NCBI GenBank assembly: GCA_018648325.1 | Contig: JABGRK010000011.1 | Span: 147,578 to 211,577 of the forward strand | From: Chloroflexota bacterium | Lineage (GTDB): Bacteria > Chloroflexota > Dehalococcoidia > JABGRK01 | Direction of reading: 5' to 3' | Length of the DNA stretch: 64,000 nt | Part shown: piece by piece, positions 27,667 to 36,460 of the stretch | Layout: each line of letters begins with the position of its first letter | How positions within the stretch are numbered: position 1 is the first letter of the stretch | Notes under the pieces: model-generated | What the model saw: the letters and a program-made list of their open reading frames with translations, nothing else | The model's database searches: none | What the model was told of the DNA's origin: nothing | Position numbers and translations under genes: made by a program

Positions 27667-28317
27667 TTATGTTTTAGAGATGCTATTCCAGTCTGCCATG
27701 AATCGCTCAATTCCTATATCTGTTAGCGGATGTTTGATCATCTGCATAAGTACTTTATAAGGTACGGTTGCGATATGCGCGCCAGCTTTGGCGGCACTCA
27801 GGCAATGTAAAGGGTGTCTTATGCTTGCTGCAATTACCTGTGTTGAAAAATCATACTGTTTATATATAGTTACCACATCGGTAACAAGTTGCATGCCGTC
27901 GTGAGTTATATCATCAAGTCTTCCTACAAACGGGCTGACGTAGGCGGCTCCGGCCAGAGCAACAAGTAGAGCCTGATTTGGCGAAAAACAAAGTGTCAGG
28001 TTGCACTTAATATGCTCTTTGGACAGAACTGATGTTGCTTCAAGACCTGCAGGCGTGATAGGAATTTTAACTACCACATTCGGCGACCATTTGGCGATAT
28101 CCCTAGCCTCTTTTATCATCCCTGCTGCATCAAGGCTGATTACCTCAGCGCTGATAGGGCCGTCTATAATAGAAGCAATCTCCGTAATGACCGATTTCAA
28201 ATCGGCGTTGTTCTCTTTTGCCATCAATGATGGATTGGTGGTAACACCACTAACCACACCAAGCTTGGCTGCACTACGGAGTTCATCAAAGTTTGCGGTA
28301 TCTAGGAAGATGTGCAT
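27667..28317 (-). CDS. transaldolase / fructose-6-phosphate aldolase
   Basis: This 216-residue small transaldolase of the TalC/FsaA group begins [33 protein letters not shown]. The Schiff-base lysine is in NVVVKIPIT, and further conserved stretches are [32 protein letters not shown] and [13 protein letters not shown]. The group includes both fructose-6-phosphate aldolases and true transaldolases in the pentose phosphate pathway; anaerobes of this kind usually use it as the transaldolase. It is 22 bases downstream of pyrG. Confidence 0.93.
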   Translation of the reverse strand: MHIFLDTANFDELRSAAKLGVVSGVTTNPSLMAKENNADLKSVITEIASIIDGPISAEVISLDAAGMIKEARDIAKWSPNVVVKIPITPAGLEATSVLSKEHIKCNLTLCFSPNQALLVALAGAAYVSPFVGRLDDITHDGMQLVTDVVTIYKQYDFSTQVIAASIRHPLHCLSAAKAGAHIATVPYKVLMQMIKHPLTDIGIERFMADWNSISKT

Positions 28318-28339
28318 GAGGATTCTCCTTTAGAATATA

Positions 28340-29998
28340 TCATAGGCCAGTGTTTTTGTCCATATTATTTGTCAGTGGCAGTGCCGGCTGATCGCCTTCT
28401 CGCAAAATAGTCTTGGCGACGCCAATAAAATCCCTGAATAGCGGATGTGGTCGTCCCGGCCTTGACATAAATTCCGGGTGGAACTGTACACCCACCATCC
28501 ACGGGTGATCCTTGATCTCGGCTATCTCTACAAGATTGTCATCCGGTGAGACACCGCTGGTTACCAGTCCGGCGTCAATCAGTTTCTGGCGATAGTCGTT
28601 ATTAAACTCAAAGCGGTGCCTGTGTCGTTCAGCAATAAGAGACTTGTTATATGCATCTTGCGCCAGCGTGTCGTTAATAAGTTTGCAGGGGTAAGCACCC
28701 AACCTCATGGTGCCACCCTTATCGTCCACCCCGCGTTGCTCCGGAAGCAGGTCGATGACTGGATACTGGCAAGAAGGAGCAAACTCGGTGGAGTTGCAAT
28801 CGGCAGATCCGAAAACGTGCCTGGCAAATTCGATTACCAGCACATGCATTCCCAAACAAAGGCCTAGATAAGGTATCTTGTTTTCCCGGGCATACTTGGC
28901 CGCCATTATCTTGCCTTCTATGCCACGCTCGCCGAACCCGCCCGGTACAACAATGCCGCTGGCAAAGCGAAGCTCATGCTCAATGTCGCCCGTTTCCAGT
29001 TCCTCTGCGTTTACCAGTGAAATCTCAACGTCCCTATCGTGATACAGCGCCGCATGTCGCAAGGCCTCACGTACAGATATGTAGGCATCAGCAAGCTCAA
29101 CATACTTGCCTACAAGAGCGATTCTAACCTTTTTCTTGGGGACCATGATCTTGTCGACCATTTGACGCCATTCCGATAGATCCTGCTTGTTTGGTTTCAA
29201 ATTCAGTTTTTCAACAATGAAATCACCAAGTCCCATGTCTTCCAGTGTCACCGGAATTTCATATATAGTCGGGGCTGTAAGCAAAGGTATTACTGCTCTC
29301 TGATCCACGTCGCAGAAAAGCGATATTTTAGCTTTCATCTCATCCGGTACTGGATAATCGCTACGGCATGCGATAACGTCAGGCTGAATACCAATGCGCC
29401 TCAACTCGTTTACACTATGCTGGGTAGGTTTGGTTTTAAGCTCTCCGGAGGAAAGCAGGTAGGGAAGCAGTGTAACATGAATATACAGGGTGTTTTCCCT
29501 GCCAACGTCGTTTCTAAGCTGACGTATTGCCTCCAGGAAGGGCAGACCCTCAATGTCACCTACCGTTCCGCCTACCTCGACGATAACCACATCAGCTCCG
29601 GACTGCTCGGCAACCAGATGCACGCGTTTTTTCATCTCGTTGGTCACATGCGGAATCACCTGAATGGTGCCGCCAAGGAAGTCGCCCCGGCGCTCATTGG
29701 TAATAACCGAACTATATATCTGTCCCGACGTAACGCTCGATGCAGTAGTGAGGTTTATATCAATGAAACGTTCGTAGTGTCCCAGGTCAAGGTCGGTTTC
29801 AGCACCGTCCTCAGTAACAAATACCTCGCCGTGCTGGTATGGAGACATTGTTCCGGGATCTACGTTTAGATAGGGGTCAAGCTTCTGTACCGAAACGGAG
29901 ATGTTGCGGCTTTTAAGGATACGACCGATAGCTGCTACCGTAATTCCTTTACCTACAGAACTGACTACGCCACCGGTTACAAATATGTATTTTGCCAA
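28340..29998 (-). CDS. pyrG: CTP synthase
   Basis: CTP synthase aminates UTP with glutamine. The 552-residue protein has the synthetase domain ([66 protein letters not shown]) and a class I glutaminase domain with the nucleophile in [16 protein letters not shown] and the His-Glu pair in VGVQFHPEF. The start is TTG with AAAGGA upstream, inside a CCTTTAAAGG palindrome. A strong promoter 112-140 bases upstream leaves a leader of roughly 100 bases containing an A9 tract. Confidence 0.97.
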   Translation of the reverse strand: MAKYIFVTGGVVSSVGKGITVAAIGRILKSRNISVSVQKLDPYLNVDPGTMSPYQHGEVFVTEDGAETDLDLGHYERFIDINLTTASSVTSGQIYSSVITNERRGDFLGGTIQVIPHVTNEMKKRVHLVAEQSGADVVIVEVGGTVGDIEGLPFLEAIRQLRNDVGRENTLYIHVTLLPYLLSSGELKTKPTQHSVNELRRIGIQPDVIACRSDYPVPDEMKAKISLFCDVDQRAVIPLLTAPTIYEIPVTLEDMGLGDFIVEKLNLKPNKQDLSEWRQMVDKIMVPKKKVRIALVGKYVELADAYISVREALRHAALYHDRDVEISLVNAEELETGDIEHELRFASGIVVPGGFGERGIEGKIMAAKYARENKIPYLGLCLGMHVLVIEFARHVFGSADCNSTEFAPSCQYPVIDLLPEQRGVDDKGGTMRLGAYPCKLINDTLAQDAYNKSLIAERHRHRFEFNNDYRQKLIDAGLVTSGVSPDDNLVEIAEIKDHPWMVGVQFHPEFMSRPGRPHPLFRDFIGVAKTILREGDQPALPLTNNMDKNTGL

Positions 29999-30109
29999 AA
30001 AGATGTCCTTTAAAGGATTTTAAAAAAGGGTTTTTTTTTGCAAATTTTGCAAAAACTAAAAAGCACTTAAGCTTTGGAGTCAGTTGAGGTTCTTATTAAA
30101 TCTAGCCAA

Positions 30110-30138
30110 ATAATAATGCCGGCGCTCTGGTATGTCAA
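30110..30138 (-). promoter_or_regulatory. pyrG promoter
   Basis: On the minus strand a perfect TTGACA (30133-30138), a 17-base spacer and TATTAT (30110-30115, 5 of 6) form one of the best promoters in the window. It points to pyrG. Its -35 box is the left half of the inverted repeat at 30133-30150. Confidence 0.75.
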
Positions 30139-30150
30139 CCCCCGTTGACA
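30133..30150. repeat. perfect inverted repeat joining two divergent -35 boxes
   Basis: TGTCAAC (30133-30139), CCCC, GTTGACA (30144-30150). Each arm contains a perfect TTGACA reading outward. This may be a regulator site, or simply two -35 elements placed back to back. Confidence 0.7.
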
Positions 30151-30174
30151 GGAAATTTCACTTGGGCGGATAAC
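30145..30174 (+). promoter_or_regulatory. candidate divergent promoter toward the antiporters
   Basis: TTGACA (30145-30150), an 18-base spacer and GATAAC (30169-30174, 4 of 6). It would give a 5' leader of nearly 300 bases before the antiporter at 30469. Confidence 0.45.
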
Positions 30175-30311
30175 CTCTAAAAACAAATCTAAACTGATCG
30201 TGAAACAATGTATGGAAATATAGCTATATTTGCTCCGGTTTTATTAGCATATTTTAGCCAATATATACCAGGTTTTTGATCACTCCCACAAAGTAATAGG
30301 TATAAACACCC

Positions 30312-30340
30312 TTGAGCGTAACTGTAATTACATGTATCAT
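30312..30340 (+). promoter_or_regulatory. second candidate antiporter promoter
   Basis: TTGAGC (30312-30317, 4 of 6), a 17-base spacer and TATCAT (30335-30340, 5 of 6). It is nearer the gene than the promoter at 30145 and may be the main start. Confidence 0.45.
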
Positions 30341-30468
30341 GATATTAGTATTTTGATAGTAGTTTGACAAAATAATTTAACTTAAACATTGAGTGCTTCA
30401 TAAACTAAATTGGTACTTATTGTTCCACGCGGTTATATCGGCCTCAGGTTTATCTAGAGAGTTGGCAT

Positions 30469-31749
30469 GTGTTAGATTTTCTTGATATCCATGTTGGAGA
30501 AGTTTCCTCAGCCCTTACCTTTGGTCTATTGCTTGGGCTTGGTCTTTTAGGCGGAAAGCTTGCTAAAAAGGTGAAGTTGCCGTCAATTACGGGCTATCTG
30601 TTATTTGGCATACTGCTCAACCCCTATATGACCGGTAAGATCGACCCCGAAGGCCATTATTTCGACCCTCATACAATAGAACAGATGGTTGAATTCATTA
30701 ATATCATCGCCCTCAGCTTCATTGCCTATATTATTGGTGGAAGTCTTTACTTAAAAGAAATGAAGGGCCTTGGTAAAAGCATAGGAATAGTTACTATTAT
30801 TCAGGGTGCTGTGCCCTTTATTTTTGTTTTTTTACTCATCGCTTTTGGCGGATCAATTATTGCTGGAGATGTGCTTAAAACCAACACCGAGTACATTGCC
30901 CTTGGTCTTGTTGCAGGAACGATAGCACTGGCAACTGCACCGGCGGCAACCGTTGCCGTACTGCATGAGGTAAAGGCCAGAGGCCCGCTCACCCAGACTA
31001 TCCTGGGTGTGGTGGCACTGGATGATGCCCTGGCGGTTATAGCCTTTATTCTAGGTTCTGGTATTGCACTGGCAATGCTTAAAGACGGAGGATCAGTACC
31101 TCTATTAGAATTGATGCAAACACCGATTATTCACATGGCACTTTCGGTGCTGCTGGGTGTTGTGTTTGGATTCTTGCTTATTTATATCTCGCGCTTCTTC
31201 AGAGGGCAGAGAGGCACTATGACCATTGTTGTGCTGGGTGCGGTTGTTGTCTGCGGTGGTATCGCCGAAATGCTGCATTTTGAGTATATACTTACCTGTA
31301 TGGCCTTTGGTTTCGTTGTTGTAAATAAGATGAAGTCCACCCGTCTTATCGATATGGCCCTGTCCATGGAGGACATGGTATTTGTCGCCTTCTTCGCAGT
31401 TGTGGGTGCTCACTTCGACTTTTCCCGGATTGGCGAGGCAACACTCATCGGCTGCCTGATACTGGTTGCCAGGTTTGCAGGTAAATACCTGGGTTCCTGG
31501 TTGGGTACATCTGTTGCTAAATCGCCGCCACACGTTAAGAAGTGGCTGGGTATCACCCTGCTTCCTCAGGCGGGCGTAAGCATAGGGCTTGCTACCTCTT
31601 TTGCCGCTAAGGCTGGTGCGGATGGTTTGGCAGATATTGGTAGTTTGCTTCTAAGCTCCATTCTTGTCGCGGTTATTATTACCGAGATAATTTCGCCTCC
31701 GCTGGTAAGAATTGCGGTCATAAAATCTGGTGAAGGGCGCGATGTTTAG
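30469..31749 (+). CDS. CPA2-type cation:proton antiporter, copy 1
   Basis: This 426-residue polytopic protein of the Na+/H+ exchanger family has about twelve to thirteen hydrophobic segments. Family-typical stretches are LPSITGYLLFGILLNP, LATAPAATVAVLHEVKARGPLTQTILGVVALDDALAVIAF (the DD pair in the ion path), and the C-terminal WLGITLLPQAGVSIGLA. It has no C-terminal TrkA-N or universal-stress domain. The start is GTG. A clearly related second copy begins 218 bases downstream, after a terminator. Sodium, potassium or proton exchange cannot be told apart here. Confidence 0.88.
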   Translation: MLDFLDIHVGEVSSALTFGLLLGLGLLGGKLAKKVKLPSITGYLLFGILLNPYMTGKIDPEGHYFDPHTIEQMVEFINIIALSFIAYIIGGSLYLKEMKGLGKSIGIVTIIQGAVPFIFVFLLIAFGGSIIAGDVLKTNTEYIALGLVAGTIALATAPAATVAVLHEVKARGPLTQTILGVVALDDALAVIAFILGSGIALAMLKDGGSVPLLELMQTPIIHMALSVLLGVVFGFLLIYISRFFRGQRGTMTIVVLGAVVVCGGIAEMLHFEYILTCMAFGFVVVNKMKSTRLIDMALSMEDMVFVAFFAVVGAHFDFSRIGEATLIGCLILVARFAGKYLGSWLGTSVAKSPPHVKKWLGITLLPQAGVSIGLATSFAAKAGADGLADIGSLLLSSILVAVIITEIISPPLVRIAVIKSGEGRDV

Positions 31750-31787
31750 CACTAATCCATAAACATTTACACCAAAAATTTTATGCA

Positions 31788-31822
31788 GGGTATTCGCATT
31801 GCGAATACCCCTTGTTTCTTTA
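31788..31822 (+). terminator. terminator between the two antiporter genes
   Basis: GGGTATTCGCA (31788-31798) and TGCGAATACCC (31800-31810) are perfectly complementary; sterically this is a 9-bp stem with a CATTG loop. A T-rich tail (cttgtttcttta) follows. Confidence 0.85.
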
Positions 31823-31840
31823 TATCAAACGTTGTATAAT
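31812..31840 (+). promoter_or_regulatory. candidate promoter for antiporter copy 2
   Basis: TTGTTT (31812-31817, 3 of 6) inside the terminator tail, a 17-base spacer and a consensus TATAAT (31835-31840). It would let copy 2 be transcribed apart from copy 1. Confidence 0.5.
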
Positions 31841-31966
31841 CCCCGCATGAAAAGCAGATACTTTCAGGTCTTTGTAGTATCTATTTCCACTATATAATTG
31901 AATATAAACACGTATATATATCCGGCTTTTATAATTCTGAGTTTTGGTACTAGGGGATAGGGCGAG

Positions 31967-33256
31967 TTGGAATTTTTGGGTTTACATATTGATACCGGCT
32001 CCGTTGAATCTACGGCGTTTACTTTTGGTTTGATCCTTGTCTTTGGTGTAATCGGTGGCCGTGTCGCCCGCAAAGTTGGTCTTCCTGCAATCACCGGTTA
32101 TCTGGTGTTTGGTATTTTAATCAATCCGAAAGTTTCCGGCATCGTTACTGTAGACGCAATGGTTCATGTCGAGGAACTTGTAACCCCCATTGCCCTAAGC
32201 ATCATTGCATATCTTATTGGCGGCAGCCTTCGTATGGATACCCTCAGAGGCTTGGGAAGGAGCGTGTTTGCAATAACACTTGCACAGGGACTGGCTCCGT
32301 TCATATTTGTTTTCTTAATAATTACCTTTTTGGTTCCTGCCCTGTTGGGCAGCTATTTACCCGAATTCGATACCAATTCATATCTGGCTATGGGACTTGT
32401 CGCCGGTGCTATTTCACTAGCCACAGCGCCGGCTGCGGTTATTGCCGTACTTCATGAACTTAAGGCAAAGGGCCCACTAACCAATACCATTCTCGCTGTT
32501 GTGGCTATTGATGATGCCCTGGCGGTTGTAATGTTTGCCCTTGTGGCCGGTTTTTCCTCGTCACTGATCAATAGTGGCGGAACACAATCGGTATTTGACA
32601 TGATTTCACATCCCGTTGTTGAAATAGTATTCTCCCTTATTTTAGGTTTGATATTTGCCTTTATCCTCATCTATGTCACCAGATTCATACGACAGCAGCG
32701 TGTTCAGACAATACTGGCTGTACTGGGAATGGTTGTGGTTTGCGGTGGTGTTGCCACATATCTTGGCCTATCCATTATTCTGGCCAATATGGCCTTCGGA
32801 TTTGTGGTTGTAAACCAGATGAAGCACAGTAGAATGATAGATGCCATAGTAGGCATTGAAGATATCGTATTTGTGCTGTTCTTTACCCTGGCCGGAGCTA
32901 CTTTCCTTGTCCATGAAACTATTAATACGCAGCTGCTGTTGGTTGTGGGCGTGACAGGTTCATTGATTGTTCTGGCCCGATGTGGTGGCAAGTTTGGCGG
33001 CTCATGGCTTGGCGCCAAACTATCGGGCGCGCCGGAGGCAGTCAGGAAGAATCTGGGCTTTGCGCTTATGCCTAAGGCAGGGGTAAGTATAGGGCTTGCT
33101 ATGTCACTGGCTGAAAAGCCGGAGTTTGTAACTATCAGCTCAATATTGGTTAGTTCGCTTATCGTCTCTACCATCATAAACGAGCTTATTGCGCCGCCTC
33201 TGGCAAAGCATGGTATACTCAAATCCGGTGAAGGACGCACTGCAACAACAAGATAG
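31967..33256 (+). CDS. CPA2-type cation:proton antiporter, copy 2
   Basis: This 429-residue paralog of the preceding gene has the same topology. Matching landmarks are LPAITGYLVFGILINP, SLATAPAAVIAVLHELKAKGPLTNTILAVVAIDDALAVVMF with the DD pair, VVVCGGVATYL and LGFALMPKAGVSIGLAMSL. It ends KSGEGR, just as copy 1 ends KSGEGRDV. The start is TTG after a G-rich ribosome site (AGGGGATAGGG). It has its own terminator and promoter in front, so the two may be used under different conditions or have different ions. Confidence 0.88.
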   Translation: MEFLGLHIDTGSVESTAFTFGLILVFGVIGGRVARKVGLPAITGYLVFGILINPKVSGIVTVDAMVHVEELVTPIALSIIAYLIGGSLRMDTLRGLGRSVFAITLAQGLAPFIFVFLIITFLVPALLGSYLPEFDTNSYLAMGLVAGAISLATAPAAVIAVLHELKAKGPLTNTILAVVAIDDALAVVMFALVAGFSSSLINSGGTQSVFDMISHPVVEIVFSLILGLIFAFILIYVTRFIRQQRVQTILAVLGMVVVCGGVATYLGLSIILANMAFGFVVVNQMKHSRMIDAIVGIEDIVFVLFFTLAGATFLVHETINTQLLLVVGVTGSLIVLARCGGKFGGSWLGAKLSGAPEAVRKNLGFALMPKAGVSIGLAMSLAEKPEFVTISSILVSSLIVSTIINELIAPPLAKHGILKSGEGRTATTR

Positions 33257-33341
33257 CGCTGGCAATCGCTGTCACAATTCCTTATATATCTTCATATCAT
33301 ATACCTCTGTATCCCCATACAATTGCAATCTGAGATATAGC

Positions 33342-33371
33342 TTGCAAGACGAATGAGGGTTATGCTAAAAT
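33342..33371 (+). promoter_or_regulatory. promoter for tRNA-Arg and probably porGDAB
   Basis: TTGCAA (33342-33347, 4 of 6), an 18-base spacer and TAAAAT (33366-33371, 5 of 6) preceded by TG for an extended -10. The tRNA begins 12 bases after the -10. Confidence 0.6.
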
Positions 33372-33382
33372 TTTAGACAGTA

Positions 33383-33454
33383 GCCCCCGTAGCTCAGTGG
33401 ATAGAGCACCAGCCTCCGGAGCTGGGGGCGAGAGTTCGAGTCTCTCCGGGGGTA
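33383..33454 (+). tRNA. tRNA-Arg (anticodon CCG)
   Basis: The cloverleaf is complete: acceptor GCCCCCG with CGGGGGT, D arm GCTC/GAGC, anticodon stem CCAGC/GCTGG with loop CTCCGGA (anticodon CCG, reads CGG), and T arm GAGAG/CTCTC with TTCGAGT. The discriminator is A and CCA is not encoded. The POR gamma start codon is 23 bases downstream with no terminator hairpin other than the tRNA itself. Confidence 0.93.
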
Positions 33455-33477
33455 TTTTTTATGGGCAGGGAGGATCA

Positions 33478-34029
33478 ATGCTAGAAATGCGTTGGCATGG
33501 CCGGGGCGGTCAGGGTGCCGTTACCTCAGCCGAACTTGTAGCCTTAGCGGCTATCAGCGAAGAGAAGTACGCTCAAGCGTTCCCCAGTTTTGGACCCGAA
33601 AGACGAGGCGCACCGGTACAGGCTTTCAACAGAATTAATGAAGGCTCGCCGGTTAGGGTAAGGTCAGAAGTAACCAAACCCGATGCTGTAATCGTACTGG
33701 ATCCCATTCTTCTTAAGATTATTGATGTCACATCAGGCCTTAAAAGTGGCGGATATCTGATCGTGAACACCAAGAGAAGCATCGATGATATTAAGGCAGA
33801 ATACAATGGAGACTACAAAATTGCAGTTCTCGACGCTATGAAAATAGCGAAAGAGAAACTGGGTGTTCCCATTACCAATACCACAATGATGGGTGCACTG
33901 ATCAGGGTTACGGGTTGTGTGAAAATGGAGTCTGTAATCGCCCCCTTGCATCATCGTTTTGGCAGAATCGCGGAAAAGAACATTGTCGCCTGCCAGACAG
34001 CCTATGATCAAACAGTAGTGGAGGCTTAA
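33478..34029 (+). CDS. porG: pyruvate:ferredoxin oxidoreductase gamma subunit
   Basis: This is the gamma subunit of the four-subunit enzyme that converts pyruvate and CoA to acetyl-CoA and CO2 (or the reverse) with ferredoxin. It starts MLEMRWHGRGGQGAVTSAELVALAAI, the family signature, and contains FPSFGPERRGAPVQAF. I place the start at ATG 33478, with GGGAGG just before it, giving 183 residues. An upstream in-frame reading would run through the tRNA and is not real. It is first in porGDAB with gaps of a few bases. Pyruvate is the likely substrate, by family resemblance. Confidence 0.93.
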   Translation: MLEMRWHGRGGQGAVTSAELVALAAISEEKYAQAFPSFGPERRGAPVQAFNRINEGSPVRVRSEVTKPDAVIVLDPILLKIIDVTSGLKSGGYLIVNTKRSIDDIKAEYNGDYKIAVLDAMKIAKEKLGVPITNTTMMGALIRVTGCVKMESVIAPLHHRFGRIAEKNIVACQTAYDQTVVEA

Positions 34030-34031
34030 AA

Positions 34032-34307
34032 TTGCTTAGCTGGAAAGATATACCCATGGGTGCAATAGTCCAGACGCCGGGCAGTGCCAAAGAGTACAGA
34101 ACTGGTGACTGGCGATCACAGCGTCCCGTGTGGGACCTGTCAAAATGTATAAAATGCGGCCTTTGTTATATTTACTGTCCCGATGCCAGTATTGGCTGGA
34201 AGGATGACGGATATCCGCAGTGGGATGAGTTCCATTGTAAGGGATGCGGTATCTGCGCCACTGAGTGCTGGACAAAGGCAATAAATTTGGTGGAGGAGAC
34301 TGAGTAA
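34032..34307 (+). CDS. porD: pyruvate:ferredoxin oxidoreductase delta subunit (ferredoxin)
   Basis: This 91-residue subunit carries two [4Fe-4S] motifs, CIKCGLCYIYCPDA and CKGCGICATECWTKA. In the second the usual proline after the fourth cysteine is replaced (CW), as often seen in PorD. It passes electrons from the thiamine-diphosphate beta subunit to external ferredoxin. The start is TTG two bases after the porG stop, and its stop overlaps the porA ATG. Confidence 0.94.
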   Translation: MLSWKDIPMGAIVQTPGSAKEYRTGDWRSQRPVWDLSKCIKCGLCYIYCPDASIGWKDDGYPQWDEFHCKGCGICATECWTKAINLVEETE

Positions 34308-35482
34308 TGGCGAAAAAAGTCGGAACCGAAGTATCCTTTGCCGTGGCTGATGCCGTAAAACTGGCAGACGTAGATGTTATAGCAGCCTATCCTATTACAC
34401 CGCAGACTCACATCGTGGAGAAACTCTCCGAGTATGTAGCTGATGGTGAACTGGATGCCGAGTACATCTGTGTCGAATCTGAGCACTCTGCAATGAGCGC
34501 ATGTTGCGGTTCATCTGCTACCGGTGCCAGAACCTTTACCGCTACTGCGGGCCAGGGTTTGGAGTTGATGCACGAAGTGCTGACAATTCCAGCCTCAAGT
34601 AGACTGCCCATGGTTGCAGCAATCTGTAACAGGGCGCTGTCAGGACCGCTTAGTGTCTGGGGCGATCACTCCGATCTGATGGGTGTTCGTGACACGGGCT
34701 GGATTCAGATCATTGCAGAGAATGGACAGGACGTCCATGATCTCACGATCGCAGCCTTTAAAATCTCCGAGCATAAAGATGTAATGTTCCCGGTTATGGT
34801 TCACATGGATGGTTTCCATCTGACGCACGTAATCGAGCCCATTGTAATCATGGATCAGGAGGATGTAGACAAATTCCTTCCTCCGTTTGAGTACAATAAT
34901 AAGCTTGATCCTGCAAGCCCGGTGTCGCAGGGAACATACGCACCACCGCACATCTATCCTGAGATAAAAAAGGCACAGGATGTGGCGCTGGTAAACTCCA
35001 AGGAAACTATTAAAGCTATCTGGAAAGAATACGGCGATCTTTTTGGCCGGTATTACAATCCGATAGAGACCTATAAAACAGATGATGCCGAAACCATACT
35101 GGTCACCATGGGAAGCTTCAGTGAAACAGCTTCTCTGGCAATAGACAAACTGCGTGAGCAGGGCAAAAAAGTCGGTCTTCTCCGGGTTCGCCTGTGGAGA
35201 CCATTCCCGTTTGCAGAACTGCGCGATGCGGCAAAGAGTGCTAAAACAATGATAGTTCTGGACAGGGCTCTCTCCTTCGGTGGCCCGGCCGGTCCTCTGT
35301 GCTCAGAGATCAGGTCAGCTTTTTATCAGGAGAAAAATCGCCCCCAGATCATAAGTTTCATCAGCGGTCTTGGCGGTCGGGACATCGATCCGGAAGACTT
35401 CGAAGCAATGATCGCACGTGGCGAAGATATCGCTAAAAACGGTAGTGATAGTGAATACGAAATATTGGGAGTGAGGGAATAA
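34307..35482 (+). CDS. porA: pyruvate:ferredoxin oxidoreductase alpha subunit
   Basis: This 391-residue alpha subunit binds the thiamine pyrimidine end and contacts CoA. It has the AYPITPQTHIVEKL motif, EHSAMSACCGSSATGARTFTATAGQGLELMHEVL, and a C-terminal half with VTMGSFSETASLAIDKLREQGKKVGLLRVRLWRPFPFAEL. The one-base overlap with porD and two-base gap to porB show a single operon. Confidence 0.96.
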   Translation: MAKKVGTEVSFAVADAVKLADVDVIAAYPITPQTHIVEKLSEYVADGELDAEYICVESEHSAMSACCGSSATGARTFTATAGQGLELMHEVLTIPASSRLPMVAAICNRALSGPLSVWGDHSDLMGVRDTGWIQIIAENGQDVHDLTIAAFKISEHKDVMFPVMVHMDGFHLTHVIEPIVIMDQEDVDKFLPPFEYNNKLDPASPVSQGTYAPPHIYPEIKKAQDVALVNSKETIKAIWKEYGDLFGRYYNPIETYKTDDAETILVTMGSFSETASLAIDKLREQGKKVGLLRVRLWRPFPFAELRDAAKSAKTMIVLDRALSFGGPAGPLCSEIRSAFYQEKNRPQIISFISGLGGRDIDPEDFEAMIARGEDIAKNGSDSEYEILGVRE

Positions 35483-35484
35483 TA

Positions 35485-36408
35485 ATGGAAAAATACGGCC
35501 TTTATACCCCAAGGGTAGCTCCCCAAAAAGAATACTTTGCAGCAGGTCACCGTGCCTGTGTAGGTTGCGGCGAAATGCTGGCTGTCAGGCTGGTATGCAA
35601 GGCGCTGGGTAAAGAAACAATAGTAATCAATTCCACCGGATGTATTGAAATTGTATCATCGCTGTTTCCCGATACAAGCTGGGAAGTGCCGTGGATGCAT
35701 ACCCTGTTTGAAAATTCGGCTGCAGTCGCATCCGGCGTTGAGTCGGCCATAAAAGTAATGCAAAGAAAAGGCAAGTACGCTGACGGCAAAGTCAATGTAG
35801 TTGCCATGGGTGGTGACGGTGCCACACTGGATATCGGAATGCAGGCGTTGTCCGGCGCAATGGAGCGCGGTCACGATTTCGTTTACGTATGCTACGATAA
35901 CGAAGCCTATATGAACACCGGTATACAGAGGTCAAGCGCAACCCCTTATGGCGCAATGACCACCACGTCGCCTCCGGGCAAGAAAAGCATCGGTCAGCAG
36001 ACGTGGAAAAAAGATATGCCGGCAATAGCGGTTGCTCATAATATTCCTTATGTAGCTACTGCCAGTCCCGCCTATCCGTTTGATCTGATGGAGAAAGTTA
36101 AGAAGGCTGCGGCAACAAAGGGCCCTGCTTACTTACAGATATTCTCCCCCTGTCCCACTGGCTGGAGAAGTGCCGGAGAAATAAGTGTTAAGCTGGCCAG
36201 ACTGGCAGTTGAAACCGGTGCATTCCCGCTATATGAGGTGGAAAACGGCAAGTATAATCTGACCATGGATTTTGAAAAACTTCGCCCCATAACAGATTAC
36301 ATGAAACCTCAAGGGCGATACAGACACTTAACTGAGAGTGATATCGTGCTCATTGAGAAGAAACTTCACGAGCAGGTGCAGGAACTCAGGGATAAATCAA
36401 GCCGGTAA
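35485..36408 (+). CDS. porB: pyruvate:ferredoxin oxidoreductase beta subunit
   Basis: This 307-residue beta subunit holds thiamine diphosphate and an iron-sulfur cluster. The N-terminal CVGCGEMLAVRLVC and a third cysteine in NSTGCIEIV are cluster ligands. GGDGATLDIG and YDNEAYMNTG form the thiamine-diphosphate/magnesium motif, and SPCPTGWRS gives the C-terminal cysteine. It is a paralog of the partial gene at 1-330. It completes porGDAB; a 2Fe-2S/4Fe-4S protein follows after 52 bases. Confidence 0.96.
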   Translation: MEKYGLYTPRVAPQKEYFAAGHRACVGCGEMLAVRLVCKALGKETIVINSTGCIEIVSSLFPDTSWEVPWMHTLFENSAAVASGVESAIKVMQRKGKYADGKVNVVAMGGDGATLDIGMQALSGAMERGHDFVYVCYDNEAYMNTGIQRSSATPYGAMTTTSPPGKKSIGQQTWKKDMPAIAVAHNIPYVATASPAYPFDLMEKVKKAAATKGPAYLQIFSPCPTGWRSAGEISVKLARLAVETGAFPLYEVENGKYNLTMDFEKLRPITDYMKPQGRYRHLTESDIVLIEKKLHEQVQELRDKSSR

Positions 36409-36460
36409 CTAAACGATAAGCTGCGTGTACCCGTAACGCAGTATATAATGAGGTAAATGA

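Larger units (their letters stand above)
29999..30468. other. 470-base divergent intergenic region, pyrG versus antiporter
   Basis: No coding sequence was found. It holds the pyrG leader with a near-palindrome TTTTGCAAATTTTGCAAAA (30036-30054) beside a T9 tract, a CCTTTAAAGG palindrome (30007-30016), back-to-back promoters sharing the repeat at 30133-30150, and a second plus-strand promoter at 30312-30340. The stretch after about 30180 is AT-rich. Confidence 0.7.

Noticed and set aside
33397-33477. N-terminal extension of porG
   Set aside because: It would be translated from inside tRNA-Arg; the ATG at 33478 with GGGAGG is the real start.
36444-36449. TATAAT close to the gene at 36461
   Set aside because: It is only 11 bases before ATG, has no -35 partner, and transcription from it would begin after the ribosome site.
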